This document shows positions 1 to 12,200 of a stretch of DNA of 64,000 nucleotides, one piece after another. A program made the translations under genes and the position numbers. The notes beneath the pieces were generated by a model. The model saw only the letters and a list, made by a program, of their open reading frames with translations. It was not told the origin of the DNA and searched no databases. This DNA comes from Larix kaempferi (lineage: Eukaryota > Streptophyta > Pinopsida > Pinales > Pinaceae), in contig BSBM01000151.1 of NCBI GenBank assembly GCA_027924585.1, positions 11,740,001-11,804,000 of the forward strand, read 5' to 3'. Positions within the stretch are counted from its first letter, which is position 1, and each line of letters opens with the position of its first letter.

Positions 1-305
1 TCCTCCTCCTCATCATCATCTTCATAGTCATCATCATCATCATCATCTTCATCATCAACATCATCGGCATCATCGTCATTGTCATCATCATCATCATCGT
101 CGTATTCATTATCAACACCACCACCACTATCATCTTCATGACGACAACAACGATGATGCCGATGATGATGAAGATGGTGATGGTGATGATGATGAAGATG
201 ATGATGATGATGATGATCATAATGAAGATGTTGATGATGATGACGATGATGACGATGAGGAAGAGGGTGGTGACAATAACGACGATGATGATGATGATGA
301 TGATG
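1..305. repeat. Trinucleotide microsatellite that switches strand in the middle
   Basis: The first ~130 bases are imperfect CAT/CTT/CGT triplets on the plus strand. From about 140 the same motif appears as its complement (GAT/GAA/GAC). The two halves could therefore pair as a long imperfect hairpin. The short reading frame through it codes only for Met/Lys/Val runs and is not a gene. Confidence 0.9.
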
Positions 306-1130
306 GTGAGAGAGGGGGTTAGTAATGGTTAGAGAGAGAGAGAGAGAGAGGGGGGGTGTTAGTTGTAGGGAGTGAGAAAGAGAGATGGGAGGTGTGGTTA
401 GAGGTAGGTGGAGGTGTAGGAAGAGAGAGAGACTGAGAGAGAGGGTTAGTAAGGGCCAGGGAGAGGAGGGGAGAGAGATAGAGAGGAGGGGGTTTTGGGC
501 TAGGGGGAGTAGTAGAGAGATAGAAATAGTAGAATGGTTAGGGATGGGGGAGAGGTTAGGGAGAGGGGGAGGGGGTTTAGAGAGAGAGAGAGAGAGAGAG
601 GTGTAGAAGCGGGTAAGAGAGAGTGCGAGAGGGGGGGTTAGTTAGGGGTAAGGGTCTAGGAGGGGGGTTAGCGAGGGGAAGAGAGAGAGAGATAGAGAGT
701 GAGAGAGGGGGTTAGTAATGTTTAAGGGGGGAGGAGGGAGAGAGAGAGAGAGAGAGGAGAGTGTGTTAGTTGTAGGGAGTTAAAAAGAGATATGGGAGGT
801 GTGGTTAGAGGTAGGTGGAGGTGTAGGGAAGAGAGAGAGACTAAGAGAGCCCAGGTTAGTAAGGGATAGGGAAAGGAGGGGAGAGAGAGAGAGAGAAGGG
901 GGTTTTGGGCTAGGGGGAGTAGTGGAGAGATAGAAAGAGCAGGATGGTTAGGGATGGGGGAGAGGTTAGGGAGAGGGATAAGGGGTTGAGAGAGAGAGAG
1001 AGAGAGGATGTGTAGAAGTAGGGAAGAGAGAGTGAGAGAGGGGGGCTTAGTTAGGGGTAAGAGGCTAGGAGGGGGGTTAGCGAGGGGGAGATAGAGAGAG
1101 ATATTGAGAGAGGGGGTTAGTAATGGTTGG

Positions 1131-1164
<34 letters not shown>

Positions 1165-2180
1165 AGGTTGTTAGTTATAGGGAGTGATAAAGAGAGATGG
1201 GAGGTGTGGTTAGAGGTAGGTGGAGGTGTAGGGAAGAGAGAGAGACTAAGAGATCCCGAGTTAGTAAGGGCTAGGGAGAGGAGGGGAGAGAGATAGAGAG
1301 GAAGGGGTTTAGGGATAGGGGGAGTAGGAGAGAGATAGAAAGAGTAGGATGGTTAGGGATGGGGGAGAGGTTACAGAGAGGGAGAGGGGGTTTAGAGAGA
1401 GAGAGAGAGAGAGAGGTGTAGAAGTAGGGAAGAGAGAGTGAGAGAGGGGTGGTTAATTAGGGGTAAGGGGCTAGGAGGGGGATTAGCGAGGGGGACAGAG
1501 AGAGAGAGATTGAGAGAGGGGTTAGTACTAGTTAGGGGAGAGAGACAGAGAGAGAGAGGGAGGAGAGGGTGTTAGTTGTAGGGAGTGAGAAAGAGAAATG
1601 GAAGGTGTGGTTAGAGGTAGGTGCAGGTGTAGGAAAGAGAGAGAGATCGAGAGAGGGGGTTAGTAAGGGCTAGGGAGAGGAGGGGAGATAGATAGAGAGG
1701 AGGGGGTTTAGGGCTAGGGGGAGTAGGAGAGAGATAGAAAGAGTAGGATGGTTAGGGATGGGGGAGATGTTAGGGAGAGAGAGAGAGAGAGGTGTAGAAG
1801 TAGGGAAGAGAAAGTGAGAGAGGGGTTTTGTAAGGGTTATGAGGAGGAGGGGATAGAGATAGGGGGTTTAGGGGTATAGGGATCAATAGGAGAGACAATA
1901 AGAGAAGGGAGGTGGTTAGGTGTGGGTGTGGTGGGGCGGGTTAAGGGATTATAGAGAGATAGAGAGGGAGGAGGGTGTCACAGGGTTAGAAGAGAGAGAG
2001 GGGTGGGGGATATAGGTTGGTAGAGGAGTACAGAAGAGATAGAGAGAGGGGGGGTTAGTAAGGGTTAGGTGTAGGAGGGGAGAGCATGAGCAAGGGTTAG
2101 GTGTAGGAGGGGAGAGAGTGAGCAAGGGTTAGCAGTGACAGGATTATGAGAGAGATAGAGGGAGGGGGGTTTAAGAGTGG
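306..2180 (+). repeat. Polypurine (GA/GGG) satellite with ~400-bp higher-order period
   Basis: Nearly all bases on the plus strand are purines apart from scattered T. A recognisable unit (AGTAATGGTT, a GA run, a TTAGTTGTAGGGAGTGA-like block, GGAGGTGTGGTTAGAGGTAGG, GTGTAGAAG) restarts near 321, 714, 1119 and 1524, giving periods of 393, 405 and 405. The last copy degrades into GTTAGGTGTAGGAGGGGAGA duplications near 2060-2110. Short reading frames are by-products of purine bias. Confidence 0.85.
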
Positions 2181-2428
2181 TGGGGATTAGGGAGAGGGAG
2201 AGGAGGGGTTAGGGAGTGGTGGGTATATAAATTTATTCAACACTTAAAAGTATAAATTTGTGAAGTTAATAACACGCGCCCGTTATATATATACAAAACG
2301 CACGCACGTTTTGTATGTTCATAATGCGCGCGCGTTATTAACTTCACAAATTTATGCTTTTAAGTGTTGAATAAATTTATATACCCATCACTCCCTAACC
2401 CCTCCTTTCCCTCTCCCTAATCCCCGCC
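2180..2428. repeat. 249-bp near-perfect palindrome (fold-back)
   Basis: The left arm starting GTGGGGATTAGGGAGAGGG and the right arm ending CCCTCTCCCTAATCCCCGC are reverse complements with few mismatches along ~100 bases each. The arms include the AT-rich stretch around TTTATTCAACACTTAAAAG. The centre near 2304 is itself a small palindrome, ACAAAACG-CACGCA-CGTTTTGT. The left arm merges into the polypurine satellite. A fold-back MITE or a replication-derived inversion would both fit. Confidence 0.85.
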
Positions 2429-3684
2429 AATTAAATTGAATAAATTTAATTGAACATACATAACACACGCGTTTTTTGCATGTACATAATGCGCACGCGT
2501 TTTGCATATACAAAACGTGCACCAATCAAAATATTTGAATTTAAATAGAACACATGCCCATTCCGGAGCACCTAATCACCCAGTCCTCCTGCGCCCGCGT
2601 GTAAACCACAGTCCTATGTGGCTGGTTCGGACTTAGCAAACCTGTGCTATGGAGTTTACTAAACCATAGCTAATTAGGCATTTCCACCATTTTTCTCAAT
2701 ATACATGTTTTTCACCGCTCTCTACAACATGACATACATGACCATTATTGACGAAATTTTAGGTATAGATAGCATTTTTTATGCAGATTCCAAATATATA
2801 ATTTTTTTTTAAAATATTGAGATTTTCTATTTGTTTCTTAATTTTCTTGTGTCATCACTCCTTATGTCAAAAAACATGTTGTTAGTGTTTATTCCGTAAC
2901 TTTTTCATTTCACAACCATTTAAAAAAAAAAATGTATGCTGCACTAGTACACATCGACCTCTACATGCTATAAAAAATCCAAGTCGAAATAACTTCATTA
3001 AGACCTTCAAAGGCTGCATCCACATTTGACGTACCATTCTTGAGGTTTGATCACTTACATAATTAAAAATAAATAAATAAAATTAAACATTTAATTTTTG
3101 AAAAATAGTGCTGCACTAGTGCTATGGGTTCTATACATGTCTACCAATTTTTGTAGCCGGAAACCATCATTTAGGCACTGAAAGGGTGCACCTACAAAAA
3201 CATATACCTTATCATTTGCTAAGAAAATAAAAAGTGACTTCAGAAAAAAATGAAATTTGACATAGTTATGTAAATTTTCAATACTTCAAACTTATATATT
3301 CGGAAACATGACTCAATTCCCTACATTTCATCTCTTTTACTGGAGGCAAGATATCTTGTGTAAGTATCTCAAAAAAACCAAGTAAGTTGAGGGATGCCTG
3401 ATTTTTCAGTTTTCTATTGTATTTAATGCCCCAAAAGTGACCTTCATTAGCTTGCACATGTCCATAAAATTTTTATGATTAAAAATATTAAAGCTTAATA
3501 ATAATAATATAAAAGGTTGACTACTTGAACTATGCTTAACTATTAATGTTCATGTTTTTTTATGTTGACCATGATTGACAATAATAATAATGATTGACTA
3601 TTATTGACTATGGTTAACCATGATTGATAATAATAATAATGGTTATCATAGTTGATCTTGCTTGATTATTGTTAACTAAGTTGA
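2429..3684. other. AT-rich intergenic DNA
   Basis: No gene is visible. 2440-2520 repeats parts of the palindrome centre (CATAATGCGC, ACGCGTTTTGCATATACAAAACG). 3516-3690 is a degenerate run of TTGACTAT/TTGACCAT motifs mixed with AATAATAAT. Confidence 0.6.
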
Positions 3685-4152
3685 CCATTCTTCCACAAGG
3701 AGATCCATGATTGGTTGAGAGAAGATATTTTCAATGCAAATTTTGAATGGTGGAAGAGAAGAGAAAGATCGCTAGCCTTCCGTTCCCTTCAACTCGTGAA
3801 TATTTTATCTGTTCATTGTGAAGGCTATGCTCAAAACGTGCTCAAAACGATTTCTACAATTGCTCGCGCTTGTAGAAAAAAGAAACTGGACACCAATATC
3901 ATAAACAAATTGTACTTTCTCTCCAAAAAATTTGGGTGTTATTCGTGCTTAATTTGGGTTGTTTTACTTGGGTTTTTTCTTTCTTTGCCAAAATTTCAGT
4001 TGTTTTACCTGTGTGTTTGCATCGTTTATGTTGGGGATTTTATTTTGTTGAAGGAAGAGAAGAACGAAATAAATATGGGTAGAGCTGAAACTCATTTGTT
4101 GTGGAGGATCCTGGAATATGATTTAGCTTGTAAATTAGTATGTCTAGAATGA
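3685..4152 (+). CDS. Unrecognised open reading frame, possible exon
   Basis: The frame is open from 3685 to the stop at 4150-4152 but has no ATG at its beginning (the first initiator-like codon is TTG at 3715), so it would be an internal or terminal exon or a relic. The predicted peptide is unusually normal in composition for this AT-rich surround: an amphipathic, charged first half (WWKRRERS, ACRKKKLDTNIINKLYF), then a hydrophobic stretch (CLIWVVLLGFFLSL and FYLCVCIVYVGDFILL) that could be one or two membrane segments. I do not recognise the family. A chance ORF is possible. Confidence 0.25.
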   Translation, partial: PFFHKEIHDWLREDIFNANFEWWKRRERSLAFRSLQLVNILSVHCEGYAQNVLKTISTIARACRKKKLDTNIINKLYFLSKKFGCYSCLIWVVLLGFFLSLPKFQLFYLCVCIVYVGDFILLKEEKNEINMGRAETHLLWRILEYDLACKLVCLE

Positions 4153-4766
4153 TAAGTTGTTTATTTGTAAGAGTTTATGTTCACCACATGGCTGTGATAT
4201 TATTTTAGAATTTGGGGTGGACTAGAATTTATGTTTTTCTTAGATTGCATGAGGATGAGACAAGTGTACAGTCATTGATTTTATGGTAGTCATTCTAAAT
4301 TTGAAACAAATAATTATAAAAAGAAAAAGAATATAAAAAATACCAAGTAGTGAATGCATGGATAACTAAGAGCTAAATCATAGATAAATCAGCCAGAAGT
4401 TAACCCTAACCATCTCACTGAAGTACCAGCCCCATTCCAATTGCCGATTCCCCTAATTAAAAAAAAAAAACTTTAATTTGCGATTATTATATATGAAATG
4501 AACCAAGAATATCATAAATATCCAAGTATTGGATGCGATTAGCCATTCACATTCTATTCTTAGAGTGTCTCCAAAAACAAACAAATACATTATACAGCCG
4601 TCCTTTTATAGATTAAAGAGCAGACAACAGTTAGTATATATATATAGATCTAGTCAAGATCCTAAAAATACCTACATACCGCTTGTAGAATATTCAAGCC
4701 AAAAATATTGCGATTTATGCCAACTTGTTCAGGCTACAAAATACCATCATTCTATTTGTATCCATA
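4153..4766. other. Intergenic, downstream of Hsp70
   Basis: AT-rich and without a supported gene. It includes an A12 run near 4449-4460. The strand is wrong for a poly(A) tail of the minus-strand Hsp70, so it gives no support for a retrocopy. Confidence 0.5.
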
Positions 4767-6620
4767 TCATTCCAAAGCTATGCGTGCCAATGGGCTGCAT
4801 ATCTTTTTCAAAACTTTCAGCTTCGCTTCCAGTACGTCGGCCTTTGCCCACTGGTTTTCATCCAACCATTCTTCTACACTACTCAGCAGTTGCTTGATAG
4901 AATTCAGATCTACGATGTTCATCGTTTCGTTGGCTTTAGCCTCTTTAACTCTATTTGTTATGTTGTAAACATAACTCTCCAACTCCGATTTGGCAGTACG
5001 ATCCCTTTTGGCTTCCTCGTCCTCCTTTCGGTATCTCTCAGCGTTACGCAGCATCCTCTCTATCTCCGCTTTGCACATTCGACCACAGTCGTTGGTAATA
5101 ACAAGGTGATTACTTAGGCCGCTAGCCTTGTCCCGAGCTGAGACTGTCAGAATTCCATCAACGTCCACTTCAAACGCCGCTTCAATGGTTGCCACTCTAC
5201 GTCGAGCTGCTCGAATTCCACTCAGTTTAAATTTACCCAGCAAATTGTTGTCTGCAGTCATAGTTCTCTCACCTTCATACACTCCAAAAGGCACTGTTGT
5301 CTGACCATCACGCGCTGTAGTGAAACAACACAATTTTCGAGTGGGAATGGGTGTGTTTCTGGGAATGACTACAGACATAATACCCCCTTTGGTATCCGTT
5401 CCCAGACTCAAAGGCGTTACGTCCACAAGGACTAACTGGACGCCTTCATTGTTTAACGCTGCCGCGTGAAGTGCAGCACCATGAGCAACAGCTTCGTCGG
5501 GATTTATATTTTTGCAGAGTTGCTTTCCATTGAAGAATTGCTGCATTAATTCCTGTATCTTTGGAATACGTGTGGAACCTCCTACTAACACTACATCATT
5601 AATCTGCTCTTTGCTTATATTGGCTTCTTCCACACATTGCCTGACGATATTCATAAATTTTTTGAACAATTCATCGTTGAGTTCTTCGAACTTGGCCCTT
5701 GCAATCTTTATGTGAAAGTCTTTTCCTTCGTAGAGGGAGTCAATATCAATGACAGTTTCCACAGCAGAAGACAGACTTCTTTTCGCCCTTTCACATTCTG
5801 AGCGGAGTCTCCGAAGAGCTTTTGCATTTGTAGTCAAGTCCATTTTGTTTTTCCTCTTGAACTGCTCCACACAATAATTGAGCATTTTATTGTCAAAATC
5901 TTCACCGCCCAAATGCATGTCCCCTCCAACAGCCTTTACCTCAAATTTCGGCCCATTCTGCACAGTGAGAACAGAGACATCCAAGGTACCTCCACCCAAG
6001 TCACATACCAGGATTTCCTTCTTTTCATCGGACATGCAGTAAACTGCATTTTGAAACCCATAAGCTATAGCTGCCGCTGTCGGTTCGTTAATGATTCTCA
6101 TGACGTCAAGTCCAGCAATAACAGCGGCATCTTTTGTAGCATTCCTCTGAGAATCGCTGAAATGGGCAGGCACAGTGATCACAGCATCCTTGACATCAAA
6201 ACCAAGATGTGCTTCTGCTATGGTCTTCATTTTCAATAAAACCATGGAAGATATCTCTTCGGTTGCAAACTCCTTCCTCTGGCCTCTGTATTCAACTTGG
6301 ATAAGAGGCTTGCCATTGCCTCCAGAGACTACAGTGAAGGGCCATAGTTTCATGTCACTCTGCACGCAGGGATCGCTGAATCTTCTTCCAATGAGTCTTT
6401 TGACATCGAACACGGTGTTGCGAGGATTAGTAGCGATCTGGTACTTTGCACCGTCTCCCACGAGTCTTTCAGATTCTGTAAACGCAACCATGGAAGGAGT
6501 AGTTCTGTTCCCCTGATCATTTGCAATGATAGCGACTCTGTCGTGCTGCCATACTGCAACGCAGCTGTATGTTGTTCCCAGATCGATGCCAATAACCTTC
6601 CTATTACCTTCGGCGTCCAT
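4767..6620 (-). CDS. HSP70: Hsp70-family chaperone, cytosolic type, divergent
   Basis: The 617-residue product of an uninterrupted frame starts at ATG 6620 (context ATCATGGAC); the open frame runs upstream to 6671 but there only a GTG could start it. It has the Hsp70 ATPase signatures: IDLGTTYSC near residue 8, [31 protein letters not shown] (usual F is L), and [14 protein letters not shown] hydrophobic linker ([12 protein letters not shown]) leads to a beta-type substrate domain with YEGER and DNNLLGKF and a helical lid. No signal or transit peptide is visible, so it is probably cytosolic or nuclear. Oddities: the near-invariant GDTHLGG reads GDMHLGG, the GIPPAPRG loop is basic (GIRAARRRV), and the lid ends in LARIALE with no EEVD for TPR co-chaperones. 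It lacks introns. The frame is intact, so I call it a gene, possibly a specialised or decaying paralogue. Confidence 0.93.
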   Translation of the reverse strand: MDAEGNRKVIGIDLGTTYSCVAVWQHDRVAIIANDQGNRTTPSMVAFTESERLVGDGAKYQIATNPRNTVFDVKRLIGRRFSDPCVQSDMKLWPFTVVSGGNGKPLIQVEYRGQRKEFATEEISSMVLLKMKTIAEAHLGFDVKDAVITVPAHFSDSQRNATKDAAVIAGLDVMRIINEPTAAAIAYGFQNAVYCMSDEKKEILVCDLGGGTLDVSVLTVQNGPKFEVKAVGGDMHLGGEDFDNKMLNYCVEQFKRKNKMDLTTNAKALRRLRSECERAKRSLSSAVETVIDIDSLYEGKDFHIKIARAKFEELNDELFKKFMNIVRQCVEEANISKEQINDVVLVGGSTRIPKIQELMQQFFNGKQLCKNINPDEAVAHGAALHAAALNNEGVQLVLVDVTPLSLGTDTKGGIMSVVIPRNTPIPTRKLCCFTTARDGQTTVPFGVYEGERTMTADNNLLGKFKLSGIRAARRRVATIEAAFEVDVDGILTVSARDKASGLSNHLVITNDCGRMCKAEIERMLRNAERYRKEDEEAKRDRTAKSELESYVYNITNRVKEAKANETMNIVDLNSIKQLLSSVEEWLDENQWAKADVLEAKLKVLKKICSPLARIALE

Positions 6621-6717
6621 GATCTCTTCTGTAACTATCACAATATTACCGACAACAGCAAGCAAAACCACCGAAGAAAATCATAAACTCTGGAGAATAC
6701 CGGAGGGTAGGGTTACG

Positions 6718-6840
6718 CAATTTAAAGAAAAAACCAGCTGTTCCCGATGTATAATGCGGCCTTTGAGTTCCCATTTACCCACTGCCGACCGGCTAGCGTG
6801 TTCCCGAAGCATAATGCGACCCTTAAGTTCGGTAAGATAG
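6718..6840 (-). promoter_or_regulatory. Hsp70 promoter with 60-bp-spaced repeat and HSE-like site
   Basis: A ~31-base motif occurs at 6740-6770 and again at 6800-6830, in direct orientation exactly 60 bp apart (GTTCCCGA..ATAATGCG.CC..T.AGTTC). The copy at 6801-6808 reads TTCCCGAA, a two-unit heat-shock element (TTCnnGAA); the other copy reads TTCCCGAT. TTTAAATT at 6719-6726, about 100 bases upstream of the ATG on the coding strand, could be the TATA region. Role is inferred from position and motif. Confidence 0.5.
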
Positions 6841-9237
6841 TGAAGTGGGTTTCGTCGAAATGAAAATGGAAAGTGGTTTTTTCTTTCGTTGGAAAGTGGG
6901 CGGATCTAAAATCACTGTTATACGTTTTCTTTTACCCACTCGTTAAAGTTATTGGAATATCTGTTTTATCAATCAAAACAAGCTTCCTACTGGAATAATT
7001 TTTTTATCAATCAAAACAAACTTTGTACTGTTTTTTGGGCCACTCTTTAAATGAATGGAATAAAGTTGCTCTATTATGTGGCTTTCCTAGATCCAAAAGA
7101 AAGTTAGTAAGGGCTTTGGCTTTCCTAGGTCCAAACGAACATAGAATAAAGTGAAATGGTGTTCTTTTGTTCTTTTATAATACGACCACATAAAAAAGTA
7201 TTTAGAGAGGGCTTTCGCTTTCGTAGGTCCTCGCTAACATAGATTCAAGTTTTGCCAGTTATATTTTTCAGTGAAAAAAAGATTCAAATTTTGCATAACG
7301 ATTTAGTCTAAATAATATATATTTGGTAAACAAACCATATTCGTTATATTTTTTAAATTCTACAAAGAATATGTTTATACACACATTAAGTTTAGCCACC
7401 GAAAGAGGGTTTTGTTTTCTTTTGTTAGGTTGCTTAGATCTAATGAGAATATAAACACTCATAAAATAGAATAGATATGATATATGGACCGATTATATTA
7501 ATAAGAAAAGAGTTATAATTTATAAGAAATAACTTTTTTTTTTCTTTCGAGTTTGATGCATATATGGATGGATTATATGGAAAGGAGAAGAGTTATAATA
7601 TATACAAAATGTAGAAGAGTAATTTTTGTTTATGCATATACTTTTATTATAAATTGTTATGAATATTCTATAAAATATATTGTAATATAAGATATAATAA
7701 AATATGAATATAGTACTGCACATATATTATGATTATATTGAACAATAAATAAAGATTATATCTTGTTTTTTTATTTTTAAATTTACAATGAAAAATACAA
7801 AAGGGATAATCACTCACCATGGATTACAATGATATGTTAGTTTGAACTATGTTACTACAATGATGAACTTCTTCATTTTCTTTTCTCTAACATTAAATTC
7901 ATTGAGTTCTTTGCTCTACATAAAGATGTAATAACAAATCAATGCAATAGGATTGGAAGCCATTTCCTTTCTTGTGAATCACTTTTTAGCATGTCATTAT
8001 AGGCATTAGGGTTAGGGTTAGTGTTTTTGCATTCCCAAACTATGCATCGGGGTTAGGATTTGTGACTCTATAGTGTCATTGAAAGTTTATATGTGTTTAC
8101 CTCCATATGTGTCAATTAATTGTGAGGGATGACATGGTTTCCACTTGGTATTGAGGTGGCCAAAGCATGAGACTACTTTTGTAGGTCATAACTTTCTCAT
8201 ATAGGCTTTGATTGAAGTGCCATTTGGACCATTCTAAACCTCTTTGCAGACTACTATATTTGGGGTCCAAATTCGACATCTAGACCCACATTTAGGGTAA
8301 AGATATATTTTTAACATCAGATAGATGTCATTTGTGTGGGTTTTTTCGAAAAAAAATAAGGTGATGTCGCTGAAGCGATGTTTCTGTAAAATTCGTCCCA
8401 TAAGCAACGTCAAAAAACATCCCTGAAGAGAGCTCACGGACATTGATGCATGTCATGGAGTAAGAGACGACCTATAAGATACCGCCTTTAAGTGACGTCC
8501 TGTGCTATCCCTTAAAGGATGAAAAGGCCAAGTACTCTAATTATAGTATGATAGAGGCCAAAGGCCGAGTATAGAAAGGGTTGTCAAAGACCAATGATAG
8601 CTAGAGTATCCACATCCATCATTTAGTATCCATGAGGGGCTCCTATTATTACCCCTACTATTCTAATAAAGGGTTGAGCCAAAACTTGAAGAATTAGACG
8701 GGGAATAGTTAGAATATGGGGGGGGGCAGGTTGGACTTCTGAAATTAGGGGTGGTGGATGGAAGAGAGAAGATGGTTGAGTGTTAAGAAGATTGATTGCA
8801 ATTTCTATAGAGACAACGTCGCTTTTATTTACGTTTTCTATGGCTCATTTTCACCAGATTTATAATGTATACGTACAAAAGAAAAAAGCAATTTTGGATG
8901 TTTTTTTTAGGGAGAAATTTGATTATAGGTAAATTTTCTTCTTAACTAATGATATTATCTCTTGAATTAATTTCTTTTGATTGGACCAATGATTTTTTAT
9001 TTCTAATCTATCTTTTCTTGTTACTATACTAATGGTATAGCAATGCATTTTATTGAGATACAGAATAATGTCAGACAAACCTGTCCGCCGATATGCAAGT
9101 AGAGCTGAATGAGTTGCCGAAATGCAGGAGGTTGTTGATTCCGTATTGCGTGATAGAAGAAACAATGGTAAAACATGTGATCAGAATCAAACCTTTAATG
9201 TTAAATCTATAATTGGTGATGGAAAATGTTGGTTCCC
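6841..9237. other. AT-rich intergenic DNA
   Basis: No gene supported. It holds a short telomere-like stretch near 8009-8022 (TTAGGGTTAGGGTTAG) and A/T-rich stretches with chance frames below 80 codons. Two related blocks near 7078-7160 and 7205-7235 share GGCTTTCCTAGGTCC-like text. Confidence 0.5.
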
Positions 9238-9263
9238 TTGTACCACGGGGGGTTCACTTAGTG
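9238..9263 (-). repeat. CACTA-like terminal inverted repeat, copy 1
   Basis: Read on the minus strand from 9263 this begins CACTAAGTGAACCCCCCGTGGTACAA. It matches, apart from one extra A and a small gap, the plus-strand sequence from 14111 (CACTAGTGAACCCCCCGTGCCTTGTAC). It could be the right end of a CACTA-type element lying to its left. Confidence 0.4.
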
Positions 9264-12200
9264 AATTTGTTACATAGCACGATCGTTCGCATGATATTAA
9301 AGAATATCCCTAATTTCACTAAATATTGAAAAATTCCTCTTAAAATTTTATTGTTGAACCCCCCTCCCAATATTCCTTTCTAATTAAGAAAACCCCTAGT
9401 TTCACCATATATTATATGTATCCATTTTTATCAACCCATTTTTAATACCCCCTTTATATCATATTATCAAGTTGTAACAAATAGGATCCCTAACACATGT
9501 TAGTATAAGCAAACATGATGCTAAATAAAATAATAGTATAATTCTAATAATGATCCAACCAGGATTGCAGGGCTAACTAATCAATTTGTAGCGTTGGATG
9601 GTGGAAGACCCAATGAAATAGTATTGGGAAGGAAAATGCATAAAAGGAAACCCGGTCAAGAGATCAACATAACAAAGAATGTAAAAGGTTGATCGTTTAA
9701 TAGTTAGTGCAATGCTTATAAAAGAGAAGAATTGCAAATGTTTCACACCACAGTCTGCCAATATACCAATTTTATATCATGTAAATATAAGTATAGACAT
9801 AAAGAGCTCATGTTTTCTATAATCTTAATAAATTAAACTCCATAAAAATTCAAAAAACTGATGTGTTAATTTCTTGTGATTATATGTATCAGTGCTTTCT
9901 TTCTTTATAAATTCTGCAGACATTTACTTCCAGAAAATTACAGTGGTGTTTTCTACATTTTATAAATATCAGTTTGTTTAGAAATAATTAATTTTCATTT
10001 ATGAAAATCATATGAATTATTTTCTATATCATACAGTTGTAGAGTAGATCCCAACATACAGCATATCGATATCAATTTCTTTTAGAAATAATGCATAGTA
10101 ATAAATGAAATTCATTCACTATCATATAGAAAAAGAAATGCATTCTTTTCTTGACGAATGAAGTTATGTTTTTCATCTTACAACATATAGTAAAACAAAC
10201 CCTAAACCCTAAAACTGTTATTTACAAACCCTCCTAATACAGAGCATTATTTCATTTCTTCATCTACGATAATATTTGATTTACAGTCATCGTTCTGATC
10301 TTTCTAGTCAAGAGGCAAAGAGTAAAACCCTTTTTATAAAATATTTCACATTTCATTCAAGTGTCATTTCATAGCATTATCGTTTTGTTTTTCGTCGAAT
10401 ATACAGAAATAGAATTACACTTCATCTTCTAAATTTCCGACACATCACAATATAGATAATTACTATTGATCTAAAGTTTAAATTTTCTTCTAAATGAAGC
10501 GACAGTTAAGAATTATTCCATATTTTTCACTTATATTTTCTTTGAAACGAAGAAGATGATAACAGAGAACTTTCATATTTATTTCATGCATAGGTTTTTA
10601 ACTATTTTAGTCACAAACTCTAATCTGGGTCAAAACCCCATTAAGAAAGCACATCAACCATTTGTTTTCCAGAAGTCGTATTACTATTTCCAAACCCGAC
10701 TAAGGATTAAACTCTCTTCGGCAAAATCACATTGCCTAGAACGAATCAAGATTCAAAATCAAGACATCAAAAGTGAAACATAAACATTGTTTTGGAAGCT
10801 TGGAAGAACAGTGACATTTCATTTCCAAAAAACTCATCTGAGAGCTGAAACCCTCGACGGAGCCACCTTGCCAGTTTTAACACGAAACTAAAAACAAGAC
10901 CACAAACATTTCAAACAAAACTGTTAAACAGGTAGCCAAAGGCACCTTTATACAGACTCAAGAATAGACGCATGTCTCCTAAGAGACCAACTACCGAACC
11001 AAAAAACTACTTAGTCATAACTTCTTCGTTGTCTGCAACTGACAAAGGTCCTACGAAGGGTCTGCCACAGGGCTTACCGGTTAAACGCATGCTATCCATC
11101 GACAATAAGTTAAACTCGCATGGCATGGATGGATACCTGCCAAGACATGGAAAACGAGGTTAAAACTCGATCATTAGAAACATTTTTTTTTAAAAGTAAA
11201 TCAGAACGCAATGTGACAGGAAAATGTGGGTTACAAAGGATTACCTTCGAATGAAAGATGGTGTCGCCACACAAGACCAGTCGTAACCACATCTTCATTT
11301 CTGGCACGGAGCAAAAGGGTCAATCTCACAACGTAGAGCTCATCATCGTCAACGCTCGAATCCGGGCAACCCTCATAAGAACTCAAGGATTACTATCTTC
11401 AACACTCAAATGGAATGGTATGCAAACATAGAGCAGTAAAACCTTACAACGATGAACCCTGCTACCCCCCTTCATGCAGGTTTTTCACCATTAAAATAAC
11501 AGAGACGAGTCGCAGAGTTACCAACGGCCAAACCCTACTTTGCAGCGGCCTGTCGGCCTTTCCCTCCGAAGAAGCAGGCTCCAAATGAGCGTAAAGACAA
11601 AGGACGAATGGTAGTATAGCAAAAACCCTTAGGGTTGGTTTCATCGGAAGATCAACGGCGAAGATTGTGCCAAACAATCAACACAACTACCAAAGCGGGG
11701 TGTAGAACATCGACTACATTAATTGCTTATCCAACTACAAAAACCAGTTGGAGGCCACATCAACAGAAACATGCTACAGTTCGGCAGTATTCTTACACCT
11801 TCAACCAATGGCCATCATGTGGAGTCAACCACGAAGGAGCCAGCGGAGCAATCCATTAATAGTTGCAGCTACACATAAATGCAAAGGGATTTCGTATCAC
11901 TTCGACAGCATTCACCTGCAGGAGCATTTATAACATGTCAATCTCGCATTTATATATATATAAGCCCGAGGCTCAAACCTTCAATCAATCGTTGGTTATA
12001 ATAGTTAGCGTCATATTTCATTAATCACATAGTTATATAGTTTATGTTAAACGTCGTATTGTATTACATTCACATGGATAACATAGACCTTGGTTATGTT
12101 TTAATATTATTACGTTATATTCCAACGTGTAATATAGAGCATGGTCATGTTTTGTATGCTTAGGGTAATCCAAGGTTTGTTAAACCTCTAGGTACACGAA

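Noticed and set aside
138-606. Short frames rich in Met or Arg/Glu at the start of the window
   Set aside because: Products of trinucleotide and GA repeats.
4449-4460. A-run near Hsp70 as a possible retrocopy poly(A) tail
   Set aside because: On the coding strand it is a T-run, so it cannot be the tail of this transcript.
4529-6840. Plus-strand frames opposite Hsp70 (for example 4725-5117, 6175-6516, 6526-6840)
   Set aside because: Antisense shadows of the Hsp70 coding region.
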